Source: Neonectria sp. B-13 (Eukaryota; Ascomycota; Sordariomycetes; Hypocreales; Nectriaceae). Taken from it: a stretch of 64,000 bases of DNA. This document shows, one piece after another, positions 10,939-24,325 of the stretch. Below the pieces are notes generated by a model. It was not told the DNA's origin and made no database searches. It saw only the letters and a list, made by a program, of their open reading frames with translations. Numbering within the stretch: position 1 is the stretch's first letter; each line of letters starts with the position of its first letter. The position numbers and the translations under genes are program-made. Location of the stretch: contig NOKP01000004.1 of assembly GCA_002682825.1 (NCBI GenBank), positions 1,919,607 to 1,983,606 on the forward strand, in the 5' to 3' direction.

Positions 10939-13013
10939 AGTGACCGAGGTTTGCCGTGGCCTTTAAGCCGAAAGATTCGTCGAGGAATGGATGAGGGAGG
11001 ACGCAGGAGAGCGGGATCAGGGCGAGGTCGGAGAGTCGGGGAGACGGAGAAGTTCCAGCAGGCTATCGGAGGAGCCTCGGTCGATCGAAAATGGTCGCGT
11101 TGCCGTAAACGCCAGAAACGTGATGCCGAGCGCGGATGACTTGGAGAGATGGAGATAGAGAATAATTTTCATCTGGCCCCGGACAGCTCCCTAGTGAGGA
11201 GCACGAGCCACCAATGATGCTGGGGCGCCAGCCCAGTGTCTGTTGCGGAGTTACGAATCTTCCGGGGTTCCGATTCAACGCAGCGTGGCGAGTGTGGGAG
11301 TTGGTGAGCTTCTGAGAGCCGACGCTTAGCCGCAGTGTGTGGCTCAGCTGAGAGGGTTCTCCCTCCCTACTTACCCGTATATAGCGGTTCTAACACATTA
11401 CATACTGATTACGGCACTTTTCAGGGCGACCAAACTGCTACCGAAGAGGAAATCAAGAATGGCAAGCTACCTAGGAAAAGAGAGATAATTCTCCAGAGAG
11501 GAGGCATCCCTGACTTTCTGTTCATCATCCGAACTCATAGTACGTCTTGAAGCCTTACACACAACAAAAACACTGTTTCCAGACGTTCCAAAAACCAATC
11601 AATGCAGCTGCTCTTCCCTGCTCTTCTGGGTAGGTATTCGTAGCACATCGCATACCCAGTCGATGTAACCCGGCACCTCCAGGCTAGTGCTATAATTTGC
11701 CAAATCCAGTACTCCAGCTTCGAAAGCCAATTGGGCCTGTTCATCATGCAAGTCTAAGCAGCATTCCGTCAAAGGGTACAACATCAGCACCCTGAAACAA
11801 AACAAGCGACAAGAGTCTGCAAAGTTGCCGTCCAGTGCTGTGGATGGCATGCTGTTCTTGAATTAGAGATGCCTTCGCAATGGGCCATGGTCCGTGTTCA
11901 CGTGCAGTTCCCTTAGGTAACAGGTACCTGAGCCTTTGTAAGCTTTCCCGGGGTTCTGGGCTGACTTAGATGATTTGCGCTGCATGGAGTGGATGACGTC
12001 CCAAGTCGCTGTGTACTATGTACAGGTACTTGGAACTGACTGGACTTGGTTCATTCCATGGTACAACATTATCCCGCCAAATATGGTCTACAGATGCGCA
12101 ATAATATGTTCTAAATATGACGGAGACTCTCGTTTTCTCTTCCATTTTCTCCCGCTTTTCTTCTTTCTCCATGCCGAAACGATCTCTCGCTTATCCTCGT
12201 CTCTACTTAAGTTGGAAGGCGCAAGCCAGGTCTACCTAGTCCAGACCTTGAAGTGGCTGGTGAGAGGAGTGGCTAGTGAGCCCCATCCAATCCACCCCGC
12301 CGGCAGTGCCCGCCTTTCTTGTCTTCCCTGTCCCGCACATCACCGTCACATTCACTTGGCAATAGCATGGAGCATCCAAGTTGTTGAGCAGTTTGATTCC
12401 GCAGAAAATCAAGTCACAGCGCTTTACGCCCCGTCAGAGGACCGAAATCTCACATATCCGAAGCATCCCTACCCTCTACATCAGCTGTCCGCGTTTTAAC
12501 CCCAGGTCCTCCATCATCGAGCCACTGGCGTGCAAGGCTCTGGGCTAGATCGATTTCGGGTGACAGGATCACGACGACGCTTTAGATAAACGACACGCTC
12601 GGTTCTTGGGTTCTTTTTTGAGCACTTTTTTCTCTTCCAAGGCGTGCCAGGGCACTTCCGGCTTATTTCAAACCACTTACTCGTCATAAACCCCTGGAGC
12701 TCGGCTTGAAGTTGGGTGTTCGCAGGGATCATCAGAACGACATGGATACTCTCTTGTAGGTGTATCTTTTTGAGTCTTTCGCTCTCCGTATCCCCAGGCA
12801 TTGTGACCCGAGCGTTCGGCGATATCTACCCAATCTGACTCGCTTGGGCATCTCGTGTTGCATTGATGGGGCTCTGCTATTTGTCACAACCACGTCGCAA
12901 CATGAGAAGGCTTCAACACCCAGACGTGGTTGAAGAACCACCAAAAGAGCCTCCCAATCTTCCAAGCCATGATTCCTGAACCGTATACCAAAACGGTTTC
13001 ATCTTGTTCGCAG
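10939..13013. other. Intergenic, divergent TOM40/PFK2 region
   Basis: Holds the TOM40 promoter and probably an unidentified 5' exon or leader of the downstream kinase gene. An AGGTACCT palindrome is at 11922-11929. From 12858 the frame that will encode the kinase opens with ATG codons at 12866 and 12902 but meets TGA at 12977-12979. No independent gene is supported. Confidence 0.5.
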
Positions 13014-14839
13014 CTGACCATGACAGAACCGCCGAGATTGCGGCCAACGCACCCCGCTACCGTCGCAGGAGCTCAACCTTCATCGATGCCATCCACGATG
13101 TCACCGAGGGCCAAGATCTGGCCCCTGCCCAACTGTACAGCACCATGTCTGGTCGTCTGTTTCACTCCGGTCGAATAGCTATCGCCATGGTTGGGCCCCC
13201 CGCAAGGGGAAAAACGTGGGTGCTTGTCCTCAACGCCCGAGCTAGACTAACCATAGCAGTCATATCTGCGTCTCAATGGCACGCTATCTGCAATGGCTAG
13301 GTGTAAAGACCCGTATCTTCCACCTGGGAGACTATCGCAGGGCAACCGTGGGCCCAGATAAACCGGTGCCTGAAGACTACTTCTTCCCCAATGCTTCCCC
13401 GGCTTCGGTGATCCTTCGTCAGAAGATCCTCAAGAAGTGTCGTGAAGACATCTATGGCTGGTTAAATCATGACAACGGCCAAGTCGCCATCTATGATGCA
13501 GTAAACCCGACAGCGAGTGGGCGACGGTCTCTGGCCAAGGAGTTTGCGAAGCATGATGTCCAGGTGAGCCATGCCATCCGCACAATCTTTGGCAACTCCA
13601 ACTGACATGTATCGGCCTAGACTTTGTTCATTGAATCATATGTGGACGACGAGCGTATTCTGCGCGAGAACGCTCGCAATGTCAAAATCTCATCCCCTGA
13701 CGTAAGACCCCAATCCCATTGTTTAAACGTCAAGACTCATTGCTGGAACAGTTTGCCGGTATGGAACCGGATGAGGCAGCAAAGCTCTATCTGAGACGGA
13801 TTGAGATGAAGATACCGGTTTTCGAGACAATGAATGAAAAAGAGCTCAACTACATCAAGATGATCAACGCAGGCGCAAAGTTCTTTTACAACAATGTCAG
13901 CTTCAATTATCTCTCTCATCGAATCGTCTTCTACCTCACCAACCTGCACATCAAGTCTCGAAAGACCTTCTTCGCCCGAGCCGGCACTTCCACAGAGGAG
14001 GACCTGTACAAAGCAGATGCTCCCCTATCGCATGAAGGCAGAGATTACGGCGAAAGGATGACGGAGGCGCTCCTGAACCACCGCCAGCAAGAGCGATTAG
14101 ACCACATCGCCGAAGGCGGGTCCGATGTGCCTCTGCCGCCCGTCACCGTTTGGACCTCGACAAGACTGCGCACCATCCAGACGGCCCACCCCCTAAAGGA
14201 GAAGGGATTCAAAATCCTGCAGCGCTCACAACTAAGCCAGATCAACCCTGGCGTGTGCGAGAAGATGTCTGAGCGCATGATCCGTCAGATCTATCCTGAC
14301 GAAGTGGAAAAGCACGAGCTTGACCCGTATCATCACCGCTATCCTCGTGCGGAGGTACTGCTCCCCGACCCCAATCTCACATTGCCAACAAACTGACGTT
14401 GTTTTAGTCCTACCACGATCTAGCTGTACGCCTAGAGCCTATCATCCTCGAGCTAGAGCGAGAACAGTCAGACCTCCTCATCATTGCGCACGAGTCTGTC
14501 CTCCGCGTTCTCTACGCCTACCTCATGCACTGTTCGACCATGGACATTCCCGTACTCAAGTTCCCTCGCGACGAGATCATCGAGATCATCCCCGCCGCCT
14601 ACCAGAACGAGGCTAAGCGTATCCACATCCCCGGCCTGGACCCCAAAATGATTCCCGGTTCGCCGCAGGACATCAAGATCCCTGTGCCAGGGAGCGCCCT
14701 CCCGAGCGCCATCCAGAGCGCCCAGATGAGCCCAATTGCCAGTGGCCTCACCAGCCCGGCCGAGCCTGTACGGCCGCCTGAGAAGGTCATCAACCCGGCC
14801 AAAGACTTGGTAGCAGACAAGGTGGATGACGAGGACTAG
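13014..14839 (+). CDS. 6-phosphofructo-2-kinase, phosphatase half lacks catalytic His (5' end unresolved)
   Basis: Exons at 13014-13215, 13260-13563, 13621-13701, 13752-14354 and 14408-14839 join in phase. The protein makes fructose 2,6-bisphosphate, the main activator of glycolytic phosphofructokinase. The kinase domain shows a Walker A loop (GPPARGKTH), YLQWLGVKTRIFHLGDYRR and IYDAVNPTASGRR. The C-terminal histidine-phosphatase-like domain has ARAGTS where active bisphosphatases have the RHG motif, so the phospho-accepting His is Ala; the later His in IIAHESVLR remains. This predicts a kinase-only enzyme, as for yeast Pfk26, where Ser replaces that His. The coding start was not found: the acceptor before 13014 needs one base from an upstream exon, and unspliced reading hits TGA at 12977. 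The Pro-rich tail past residue 530 is variable in the family. Confidence 0.88.
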
Positions 14840-15240
14840 ACCCCGGAGCTGCCAGACCTGGACAATGGACCCGAAGCTGACGAGGACCATCGAGTACGCT
14901 TGGACTCGGCGGACCACGTTTTGACGGACAAGGTCAAGATGATGATACGGCGGTACGGAGCAGGCAGGGAGATGCGGCATGATGTATCAGGAAGAAGCTC
15001 GAATATCCAGATAACAGCCGTGAATGATCACATGATTTGCTCATTTCGCGTTGCGATGAACCACTCGGTTGCCATTCCTCTCCAAGGTTGCGGCGTAATA
15101 TGACAGGTCAAGTTTTCAAACCCTCGCGAACCAGACTCCCACACCCAGCTCCCCTCCTCGCTACCCCAGAAACCAAGAAACCCCAACAATGTCGCATCAT
15201 AGCCTACCCCGGTATGCTCAGTATACCAAGCAAGGCAGGC

Positions 15241-15258
15241 CTGCCTGCCTGCCTGCCT
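15241..15258. repeat. CTGC tetranucleotide microsatellite
   Basis: Four and a half copies of CTGC, preceded by the related aggcaggc. It lies in the gene-poor stretch about 400 bp after the phosphofructokinase gene. Confidence 0.8.
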
Positions 15259-18200
15259 AACATCTTCCCCAACGAGAAACGCATGAGCTGAACAAGATCG
15301 ACAGCGTAAGAAGAGGGAGTGGCTCTGTTTCCCCCATGGGCAAACAGCCACTCTCCCTGGCCCCATGCGGCACGTCTGGCCTCGAAACGGAACCTGCAGG
15401 CATGGTTCGCGAGCGGCGAGACGGACATGCGAGGCGAAGACTTCATAGCTGCAACGCCGCAAGCTCAAGTCCCGATCATGCAGCCAGCCGCCCGCACCTC
15501 CAGAGCAGAAAACGTCCCGACACCTCCCTCCCCTACCACAGACAGGCGCCGTAGATACTTCAGCCTCAAGGGCCAGAGCCCCCCGCCGAGTCGCAGCACG
15601 ACACGACACGGGCTGCCCAACCGGTACTATTTCTTGCATAGCTAGGCTACGGCCCACGCACCCCTCCCTTTCAGCTGACAGCGCGGCTTTTTTTGGTCTG
15701 TCCCTCCATCTGTGCCTGGATGAGCTTACGATATACAGAAGCACGGCGCCGGGGAGTGGTCCGGATGGGCTGGGCGGTTGCGTACCGTGTTGCGGGCTTG
15801 ATGCAGGTCGCTGGATGGGGAAGCGTGGCACAGGGCATGTGCGGATGCGGATGTCGGACGGGGACGAGCGTGTGTGAGTGTGTGTGCGGGCGGGAGAGAG
15901 GGTATTCTTTCCCGGACAGGGGAGGGAGAGAGAGAAGCAGATGGGGGAAGACGAGCGTTTGGTTTGGCCAAAGACTCTTCATTGCGGGGAGCGACGGCCA
16001 TGGTGGTTTGCAACTAATTACTACATACAGCGCGGCCTCATCTAAGGAATCGTCCAGGGTGACGAAGACGCGAGGAAGTGGCATCTGCAGAAACCATCCG
16101 GGAGATGGCGATCTGATCCAGTAAGGGTGAGCTATGCATGGCAGCGTGGCTTTCAACACGTCCCTTCGAGAGGGCCACGAGGCCTGGGTACGGGTCATGA
16201 TTTATTCTCGCGCCATCAGATCATGAAGCAATGCGAACGCCACTCCACCGCACCACATAGAAGAACGGCTTCTGGGGGAAGTCGGAAGGATGATGGATGA
16301 TGGTGTGCAGCCGTCATAACATATGACACGGCCGGTGCGGCTCACATCTCTGTGGACCAAGACGACTCCAAGTTGCGCTCACCTACCTCGCTATGGCCCC
16401 TCACAGTCGATGCTGTCCAACTCAGCCCGGTCCAATCCAGTCCAGTCCAGTCTCAACCTCTGCTGTTCAGTGCAGTTCCTGCCCACCCCTGCCCGCTTCG
16501 ATCCGGTAGCAAGACGTGCATGGACCTCCAGCGTGTCCGTGTCCCTTCTGTCACAGATAGGTATGGAGTAGCTGCACTACCGTACGAATACATGATTATT
16601 GTATTCGTTGGGCGTTAACGACTTCTTACATACAGAACCGGGGCAGGCAATGACACACATCTGAACTAAGCCAGGGACCCTGCGCTGGGAGCCCAAGATC
16701 CTCGATGTATGTTCGTTCATACTACACTGGTCGTCTTCCAGGCAAGGCAATCGCCAAGAGATGCTAGCGACGGGCCAGCCCTCGCAGTGAGTCAGAGCTA
16801 TGACGAACCTGAAGCTTCGCCGTTGTCGATAGAGCATCCGATATATCCCCTCGGGTTTGCTGATATCTATCCGTGACCGGGAGGAGCGCGAGGGGCGGGG
16901 CCATACAACTCTATCGTCAACGCGCATGTGCGAAGATGCCAGAAGCCTCGTGGCAAGTGTGTAGGTGTGGCACTATAGCTATGCTGTCTAGGACATCGTT
17001 CTCGGGTCGTCGTCGAGGGTATTGTCGGTGGATATCCAAACACGTCACCTTACAGGATCCAGGGGGGGGCTTAGCAGCCGCGAGAAATGAAATGGGGTGT
17101 TGTCTGGCCGCTATGTGCGGAATCCTAGGCATCTCGACGGGCGCTGACCCCAACCAGGGAGGAAGAGATGGACAAGACAACAAAAATGGCATCAGTTCGG
17201 AGCCGGGAAATTGCACGGCGATGCCTTCAGAGCATTCACCTGCAGGGGAATCCGTCATCGCAGTACATGAGGCTGGCGTGATGTCGTCCCCTCGGTGTAA
17301 CCTACCCTACACCGTGGGTGGGACGACAGCCTGCCGTGGTCCCAGGGGTCTGGGCCACAAAACCGTGGTTCTTGGTCTGGGCTGCAGGACATGCGGCCTG
17401 GTGATGCCGATTAATGACGATGGCGGTTATGCCGTGTTTCCAAACGGCATGTCCCTCGGCCTCGTGATGGGTTATTGCGGGAAAATCTCGCCCGCTACAA
17501 GGGATCCACGATGCACGTTTGATCCGGTGCATGGGCCTCATCACGAGGTACTAGGCGTGTGAAGCAGCCCATTATTGCGCCGCATTGTAGGTGGGCCCAG
17601 CCGGTGATGCACCGCAATCCGAAATGAACGAATATCAAAAGCTGAATATCTAGGTAGAGGGGTCAATATCATGAGGTGACCAGGCTAATAAGTCGTGTCT
17701 GAGTGATGAGGTGTCACGGATCGCAATTGGGTTCGTGGCACCGTCGCATCGAGCTTGGACATGGTCCTTGTCCCGGGAACTTGTATGAGATGTCGTCAAA
17801 GACACAGCGGATGGACGTCTGGAGTAAAGACTCTAAAATACCACCTCTAGACAGATGAGGCGGAGGAAAGCTCCGCGGTGAGCCTTGACCAAGCCGACAC
17901 TGGACAACTAGCCGCAACGAATTCGTCACCATCGACGCCATCACCGACCCATCTAGGACTGGGAGGGACAACCATGTTCTAAACCCGCCCGATCGATGCA
18001 CACGCGTATGCGCATGCATGTATTCTGCCGCAGCCTCAGTCGCGAACGAATGACCAGATGAGGTACAGCCATAAGCCTCGTCCTATCATGATCTACCAGG
18101 ACCAGGCTCAGCCCAACACGAAGGTCAGCATGGCATCCGAAGCTCGTAACAACCAACAAACATCAAATTGCTCCCGGGTTTTATAGCCCTCTTCCATATG

Positions 18201-20027
18201 TTGAGAAGCATCATACACCGTTAGACAAACGTTATCGATCGCTCATGCTCGCGATGCGAGGTCAGCAGCAGCAGAAGTCTGAGTTTAATATCCGAGACCA
18301 ATAAGGAAACAAGTGGTTGTGTTCCGAGGCGATGAAATGGGCTGACGACGACAACGCCCATACACGGGAGCTGTTAGGAGGTTCTTCACCTGAGTTCCGA
18401 CTGCAAGCAAGGAAGCTAGTGGTGTACCTGAAAGTAAGACGGAGACGACGATTCATGTGCAGGCATCGGTCGTTGCTGTAAGCAGAGTCAGAATGTCTGG
18501 GAGGGGTGAGTGGATGCGCACTGGGGTGGCCAATGGGGAGGAAGAAGAGGATTGGTTGTGGCAAGGCTTGAAACTATGTTGGTGCAGTGAGGGGAAGAGT
18601 TTGAAGTGCGAAGGGTGGACTTGAAGTTGGGGTGGTAGGTGGCTAGCTGTGGTGTGTTATATCGATCGAGATGTCAAGAGTCAGATGCACTGACTGCCCG
18701 GCGTTGTTCGTGGAACCTTGGATTGACGTCGGTCTCGAAACAGGATTGTTGTTATAACAAACCCCGTCTTGTCTGGTATTTCTTGGGAGTTTTAGATCCC
18801 TGTCATGGTGCAATTCAAGAGCCATGTCAAGTTCTGACGCCGAGTCCAGATCGTCATGGACAACCTGAGGGAGTGCGACAGGTTGTCTGTGTGAATGCAT
18901 CTGGGGCGCATCGTCAGGCCCTGTAACCAACAGGCCCCCCCGTCCGCCGGCACGAATTTGTCAATGCCAGATGGATTGGTTGCTCCCTCTTCTTTAGAGT
19001 CGTTGGATATCCGAAACGGTCTTCGTGTTGTCGGATGACGAAATAGCACAACCATCATGATATACTGCATCTGGTCGAAGAAGCCGAAACAATGAACTCC
19101 CCGCCGGCAGCCAGCAGCCAGCTCCAACTCAACTCCAACTTCAGCTAGCACCAGGAGCTTTCCCCCAACCTGCAGGGCTTCGCCAAGCGAGCCAAGTGAT
19201 GGTCATGCCGACACTCTGGTGGCGTCAGGACCTTGTCCAAGCTTTCAAACCCGCGGCAGCTGGTAGGGGAATGCGATGCTAACTTTTCCCCTTCCATCAT
19301 CCGTCCCGGTGCCGCCCTTGCAATGCCGTGCGCTTCTGGTGACAGCCCGGAGTCTGGTGAGACGCTTGTTGAGTGGGGTTGAGATGAGATGCGAGAGGGG
19401 TCGGGGTTGGCAATTGACCGGATGCAGCCAATGGTCGGGGCGAATTGAAATCGAGGGGATAGTAGTCGCCGTAGTTGAGCGGTGCAATTGGTGTTGATGA
19501 GGATCCAAGATCCTCTACGTAAGGTTGTAGCAGGCTGGCGAAGAAGACCTGTAGTAGCGTCCAACGTCCACTGGGCCGCCCTTGCCTTGCTCCGTAGCCT
19601 CCGTGGAAACTAGGTGCTAAGGCAGGCAAGGCAGTCCATGGTCCGTAAGTACGTCGTACCTTCCCAGAGTTACCCTAGTCGGTCGTCGTGCCTCGTCGTG
19701 CCTTTTAGTGGTTGGACGGCTCAACAAGGGGTCCTCCTTTTTCCCTCTTTCCTGATCAGATGGGCCGTGCCTTTGCGAACCTAAAATCGGCCATTGCTGT
19801 AGCGTTGCATGGGACGGGGTCATGAGACCACATGCATTCCACAAAGCCCTCCACAAGCCCACCACCCAACTCTGACCATTGCTCGACCATCAATCATCAC
19901 CCTCCATCTCTTGCTGTTGGTGGCTTAGCATTGGACGAGCAACACCGACAGCGCCGTGAGCACCGACCCTGGTCCAGGCTCCGGATCATTTCCCCCTTCA
20001 CCTTCGGGTGCATCTCCTGCACTTCGT

Positions 20028-20071
20028 ACCTGGCACCTGGCACCTGGCACTGGGCACTGGGCACTGGGCAC
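20028..20071. repeat. 7-bp tandem repeat (ACCTGGC / ACTGGGC)
   Basis: Six consecutive 7-bp units, three ACCTGGC followed by three ACTGGGC. A related array with unit ACTTGGC is at 28131-28163, so the unit occurs on both sides of GSK-3. Confidence 0.85.
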
Positions 20072-21191
20072 GGCGAGATGCACGTTGGAGGCCTGATGGA
20101 GATGCCAGTTGCAGTCCAAGGATGACGACCCATCCCCGGCTTCACCCATCTCATCGATTCTCGCTTCTTGGTCGATACCACTTCGTCACGCTTCTTCGTG
20201 CATGTTTCCCGTTCATTTGCCATGGCAGCCGTTCGCTGGCCTCGTCGTCGTCGTGACACAACCCACCAGCATTGGCCAGATGTCACAAGGTGACGTCCAC
20301 TCTAATCATGACGTAGAGCCCCTCCGCTGACAATGGTTGGACCCACCGTCGTTTTCACCACCAAAACTGAGACGGAAAAAGAGCTCACACACAATTCCAG
20401 TGCTGATGGGGACAGCTCCCCTGCATTTGAATCCGCCCATGGCATCTCTGAATAGCTTGCAAAATTGCCAATTGCAGCGGAAAAGCACTCAGGAAAGACT
20501 GCTTTTCCGGCAACTTGGTCGTGGGTACAGTCTGATCTATTCCCCGAAGATCGCCATTCTCTCACATGGGATTCACGGCAATGGTAGCCCTTGAACGCGC
20601 GCGAAATAGGGGACTTTTCTGTGGAGGCACAATTAGGGCACGAGGCCTGCGTATTGCCTCGTACCGCCTCATCGGGGCCCGAAGACGGGGTTCTTAGACA
20701 TCTCAGAGCTCCAGTCTCCAGAAACCAGGGATCCACCTGGCTTCACCGTCATGGGCCTGGCTGCATGTGCTTGAACGAAGCGTCTATCGTCATCTCCTCC
20801 TCGCCGAGAGACAGATGGGCGGGCACCGAACCGGGGGCGGAAGAACCCACTGGCAAGTGGTTTCGGACACATCTGGCCGGCTGGGACGGCGAAAGGCGGC
20901 TGCCCACCGTGGCCGGTCAACGACCGCCGTACCCTGTCACCAACTTTGCTTTTGATCGATAAAGGCTGGCCTCTGGCGAAGCTGGGCGGCGGGCCTGCTG
21001 TTAGCATGGGTTTGACCCCTGCGCATGCACCGCGGTTGTCGCGACCGATGTGCAGAAGTTGTACGGTTGCAGCAAGAATGGCATTGAGCAAGCACCAACC
21101 TCACCGTGGTGGCTTCCTGGTCTTGGCGCGTGCGCCTTCATCAAATATGCTACCATGGCTCCATGAGACAGCGTGCCCTGGACAGAACAGG

Positions 21192-21276
21192 GCTGAGGCC
21201 GCACAAGCTGAGGCCAGGCGAGGCGAGAATGAGGTGAAGTGAGGCGAGGCAAGGTGAAGTGAGGTGAGGTGACGTG
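21192..21276. repeat. Imperfect GAGGC/GAGGT purine-rich array
   Basis: About 85 bp composed of GAGGC, GAGGT and GAAGT words with 5-bp periodicity, almost without C-rich interruption on the plus strand. Likely slippage-derived; no function is apparent. Confidence 0.7.
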
Positions 21277-22941
21277 ACCATTTACCATGATTGACATGTT
21301 AAAAAGGTCGGGCCACCTCTGATCATCATGTGAACGAGGGTCCCGTGAGATGCGAACCAGGAGGATATACCTGGACTTCACCACCCAGCTCCTAGGAATA
21401 GAGCCGAGCCCCCTAAGCTCTGTGCAGCATCACTGGTCGGAATATATGCGCGCGTCAGTGTCAGAATTCTTCGATGAGCGTCAGCCAGGCAAGCCGGATC
21501 TAGTGGGGCATGGTATGCGCGAAGTGTGCATGTGAGAGGTTGCAACTCGCCACGAGGTCAGCATCTGGATTCTGGACGAACAGCGGGCATGTATCCCACA
21601 GTACGCGCATCCCAGGGCCAACAGCAGGTCGGTGCTGTGCTTGCCCGTACCCACCGAGGACTAGACCACGGACATCCATCCTGTGGACGGGAAAGGGTCT
21701 GGGGAGGGGTCATCAAGCAAGAAGGCATCCATTTTGACCCCCCCTGTGGATTATGGAATTCCAGATCCCTCACCTGTCGTGCCGAGTTAACGACGCCATA
21801 ACTCGATCCGACTGAGGCCGTCAGGCTGCGGCAGCCCGGTTTGGCCTGACGAAGCAGGGAGCCGGGAGGCAACTTACAGATGGAGCGTTCAAGTCATGCT
21901 GGAGTCAACTCCGGGTCGGTGCTCGAGTATCGCCCCTGCGGCTGTGGTACAGTAGCTCCCAGGCGTATGCTTACAAGCGCCCAGCGCCGCATTCGGGCCA
22001 TCCAGATCCTGGGGGTCTGCTGTGCAGTACCGGTATTCGTACGTTTGGGTCGCAGTAAGGCAGGGCACAGGATCTACACTGTCTTCGCGGGTTGGTCGCA
22101 AGCCATGTGTGAGCCGGGTTTGGTATTTTGTTTTTGTTGCTGACCAAAGCCGTCGTCGCTGTTGGAACATTTGATGGCGGAGGAATCAACCTCGATGGGT
22201 GTTTGGTTGGGCACAACCGCTGTGGGGAAAGGTTGCCGTCGCCTGCAAGATTGCTTGTCTTTCGTGCCGCCCCGTCGATTAACGTTGTGGAAAGAGGACC
22301 TTGTTTCTTTCAACTTCCTTCCACGTTGTCTTTGCAATTTCACATCGAACTGTGGTGTGCCGACTCACCTACCTCCTCCGTACATTACATCAGGTACGGG
22401 CCACTGGGTGACCTGTCTGCATCTGTTCAGCACCTCGCTACCAGACGAGAGGTACTGTGCCTTGGGTAGCATCCATGCCTCCCCTACCTCGTGTGGAGGC
22501 AATGTATATTTTGGGAAGCGCCTAAGAGGGCAAGGCGAGGCAGGTACGTAGCGTGATTGAAGACTTTCGACTTCCGCCTGCGGAGTTTTTAGCGCCATGG
22601 TGCTCGTCTCTAAATGAGCACATGAGCAAGCCCAATGCTGCGGCTGCGGGTCCTGGGATTTACATGCTGACTTACCAGCCGTCGGGTTACCTTGGCTTGC
22701 CCTCTCTGCCCGGCACCTGGTTTTGGCCACAGACAGGTACGAAGTTGGTAGGCCCAAGTTGCCAAGGTACCTAGACTGCCACCCAACCGTGCTATTGCTT
22801 CTTCAGGGTTGGTGATGCTCCGCCGTGTGTTTGCCGCAGTTTGCGTCCTCTCTTGGCGCATTGTGTTCACTGACAGAACCACCCCCACCTCTGGGCGTCC
22901 AAGTAACAAGCTATATGCCCACATACGAGGAACCCGAATTA

Positions 22942-22973
22942 GGAGTTGGAGTCGGAGTTGGAGTTGGAGTTGG
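22942..22973. repeat. GGAGTT hexanucleotide repeat
   Basis: Five units of GGAGTT (one with a T-to-C change) in tandem. The reverse complement of the same unit appears as a short run near 19120-19146. Confidence 0.85.
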
Positions 22974-24306
22974 CTTTTGAACTGTTGCTTTAATTTTGTG
23001 TTGTCTATCTGTCCATGGCAGTTCATCTAGTAGTTACTAGGGGGTTCTGTCAGTCAATCACTCCGTCTTGCAGTGCCCCTGGTGCACCCTGGCCCTGGCT
23101 TGTTCGCCTCACTTAAGTTTGTTGACAATTTTTTATTCTCAACCCTCTCCCGCTCTCCTATGTTTAGTTTCCGAGTTCCCCAACGAACCCAATGGCAGAG
23201 ACATGCCTACATGGCGCTGAGACAACGGACGGAGCCTTGTGCTGTGTCCTGCGTTGTTTTAACCCCTCACCAAACCGATGTAGGTAGCTACCTCCCTCAC
23301 GTACTTTGTAGTTCCCCTCACCAAGCATTTTTGCATTTGAACTGCGCTCCCATACCGGCCAGCGACCGGGGCTAACAGGAAGCGTTGTTCGTCGGTTTGG
23401 CATCAGGTTGCTCATTGACGTCTGGCCATCCATGCTCGTTGCTCGCACTCACTCACAGGGCACGCCCAAATCCACAGGCCATGTCCATCCCATCATCCAG
23501 CATCCATGCCCACCCATGCCGTCACTCCCAAGAGTCGACTAAAAAGAGTGCCCCGCATCACAATCCCCGTCCTCCTCGTCCCAGGGACAGGGGCCGAGTT
23601 GCAGGTCACGGGCCAAGTGCCATTCGAGCCAGTACCGCCTGGCGCCGCTGTTTTTGGGTGTCATCCCAGGTTCCGCGGGCTCTAGCCCAAGCCCAAAGTA
23701 GCCCCCAAAAAGGCGCCCAGGCGCGCCGCGAGCCTTCCTCGAGGCCCAGCGGGACCCCCCCAGTCCACCCAAAGTCCACTGGACCACCATCCACCCAGAG
23801 CCCAGAGCCAAGCCCACAGCTCACACCAGCCCACAAGCCGACAGCCCAGCCGGGCCAGCCCAGCTCAGCTCGTTCCGCCGCACGTCAAGCATTCCTCCTC
23901 CACCATCACCTCCATCGTTTCCTCTTGTCGCTGGCCAGTCTCCAGACCCGCGGCCTCGATTCCCCAGCTCCCCGCTCAAGCCTACACTGACTGCGCATTC
24001 GCATCCGAGTCCGCATCGACTCCAGCCGTCCTCCGTCCTCCGTATCTCCCGTTGCCGCCTCCTTCTCAGCCGCCCCCGGAGCCTGGAAGGCGTCGTCCCG
24101 CAAGCCTCAGCCAACCTAACTCACAAAGGGCGAGAGCCTCACCGTGCCTGCGGCCCGTCCCCTCCTCCCAAAAAGACACGCTTTCCCTGTGTCCCCTGCT
24201 CGCCGCTGCACCACCACTGCCGCCGCCTCCAACACGCGCAACAGAGCACCGCAGAGCACGCACAGCAACACACACACCCAGCAGAAGCACCCTGCCTGGC
24301 CCTACG

Positions 24307-24325
24307 TCTCTCTCTCTCTCTCTCT
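24307..24325. repeat. TC dinucleotide microsatellite
   Basis: An uninterrupted TC run of nine and a half units inside the pyrimidine-rich leader. Confidence 0.9.

Noticed and set aside
12690..12759. Candidate 5' exon of phosphofructokinase-2 with donor at 12760
   Set aside because: Phase fits the acceptor at 13014, but the segment has no Met and is closed by TAA at 12687, so a further exon would be needed. Not strong enough to annotate.
12514..12801. 95-codon minus-strand open frame upstream of phosphofructokinase-2
   Set aside because: Lys/Arg-rich with no motif; lies where an upstream exon or leader of the plus-strand gene is expected.
15028..15831. 267-codon open frame on the minus strand
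   Set aside because: Composition is Arg/Ser/Cys/Gly-rich without domains, it spans a CTGC microsatellite, and no splice-compatible neighbours exist. Best explained as chance in GC-rich DNA.
16873..17562. 229-codon open frame on the plus strand
   Set aside because: No recognisable motif, signal peptide or conserved block; cysteines are scattered without pattern. Kept as a low-priority candidate only.
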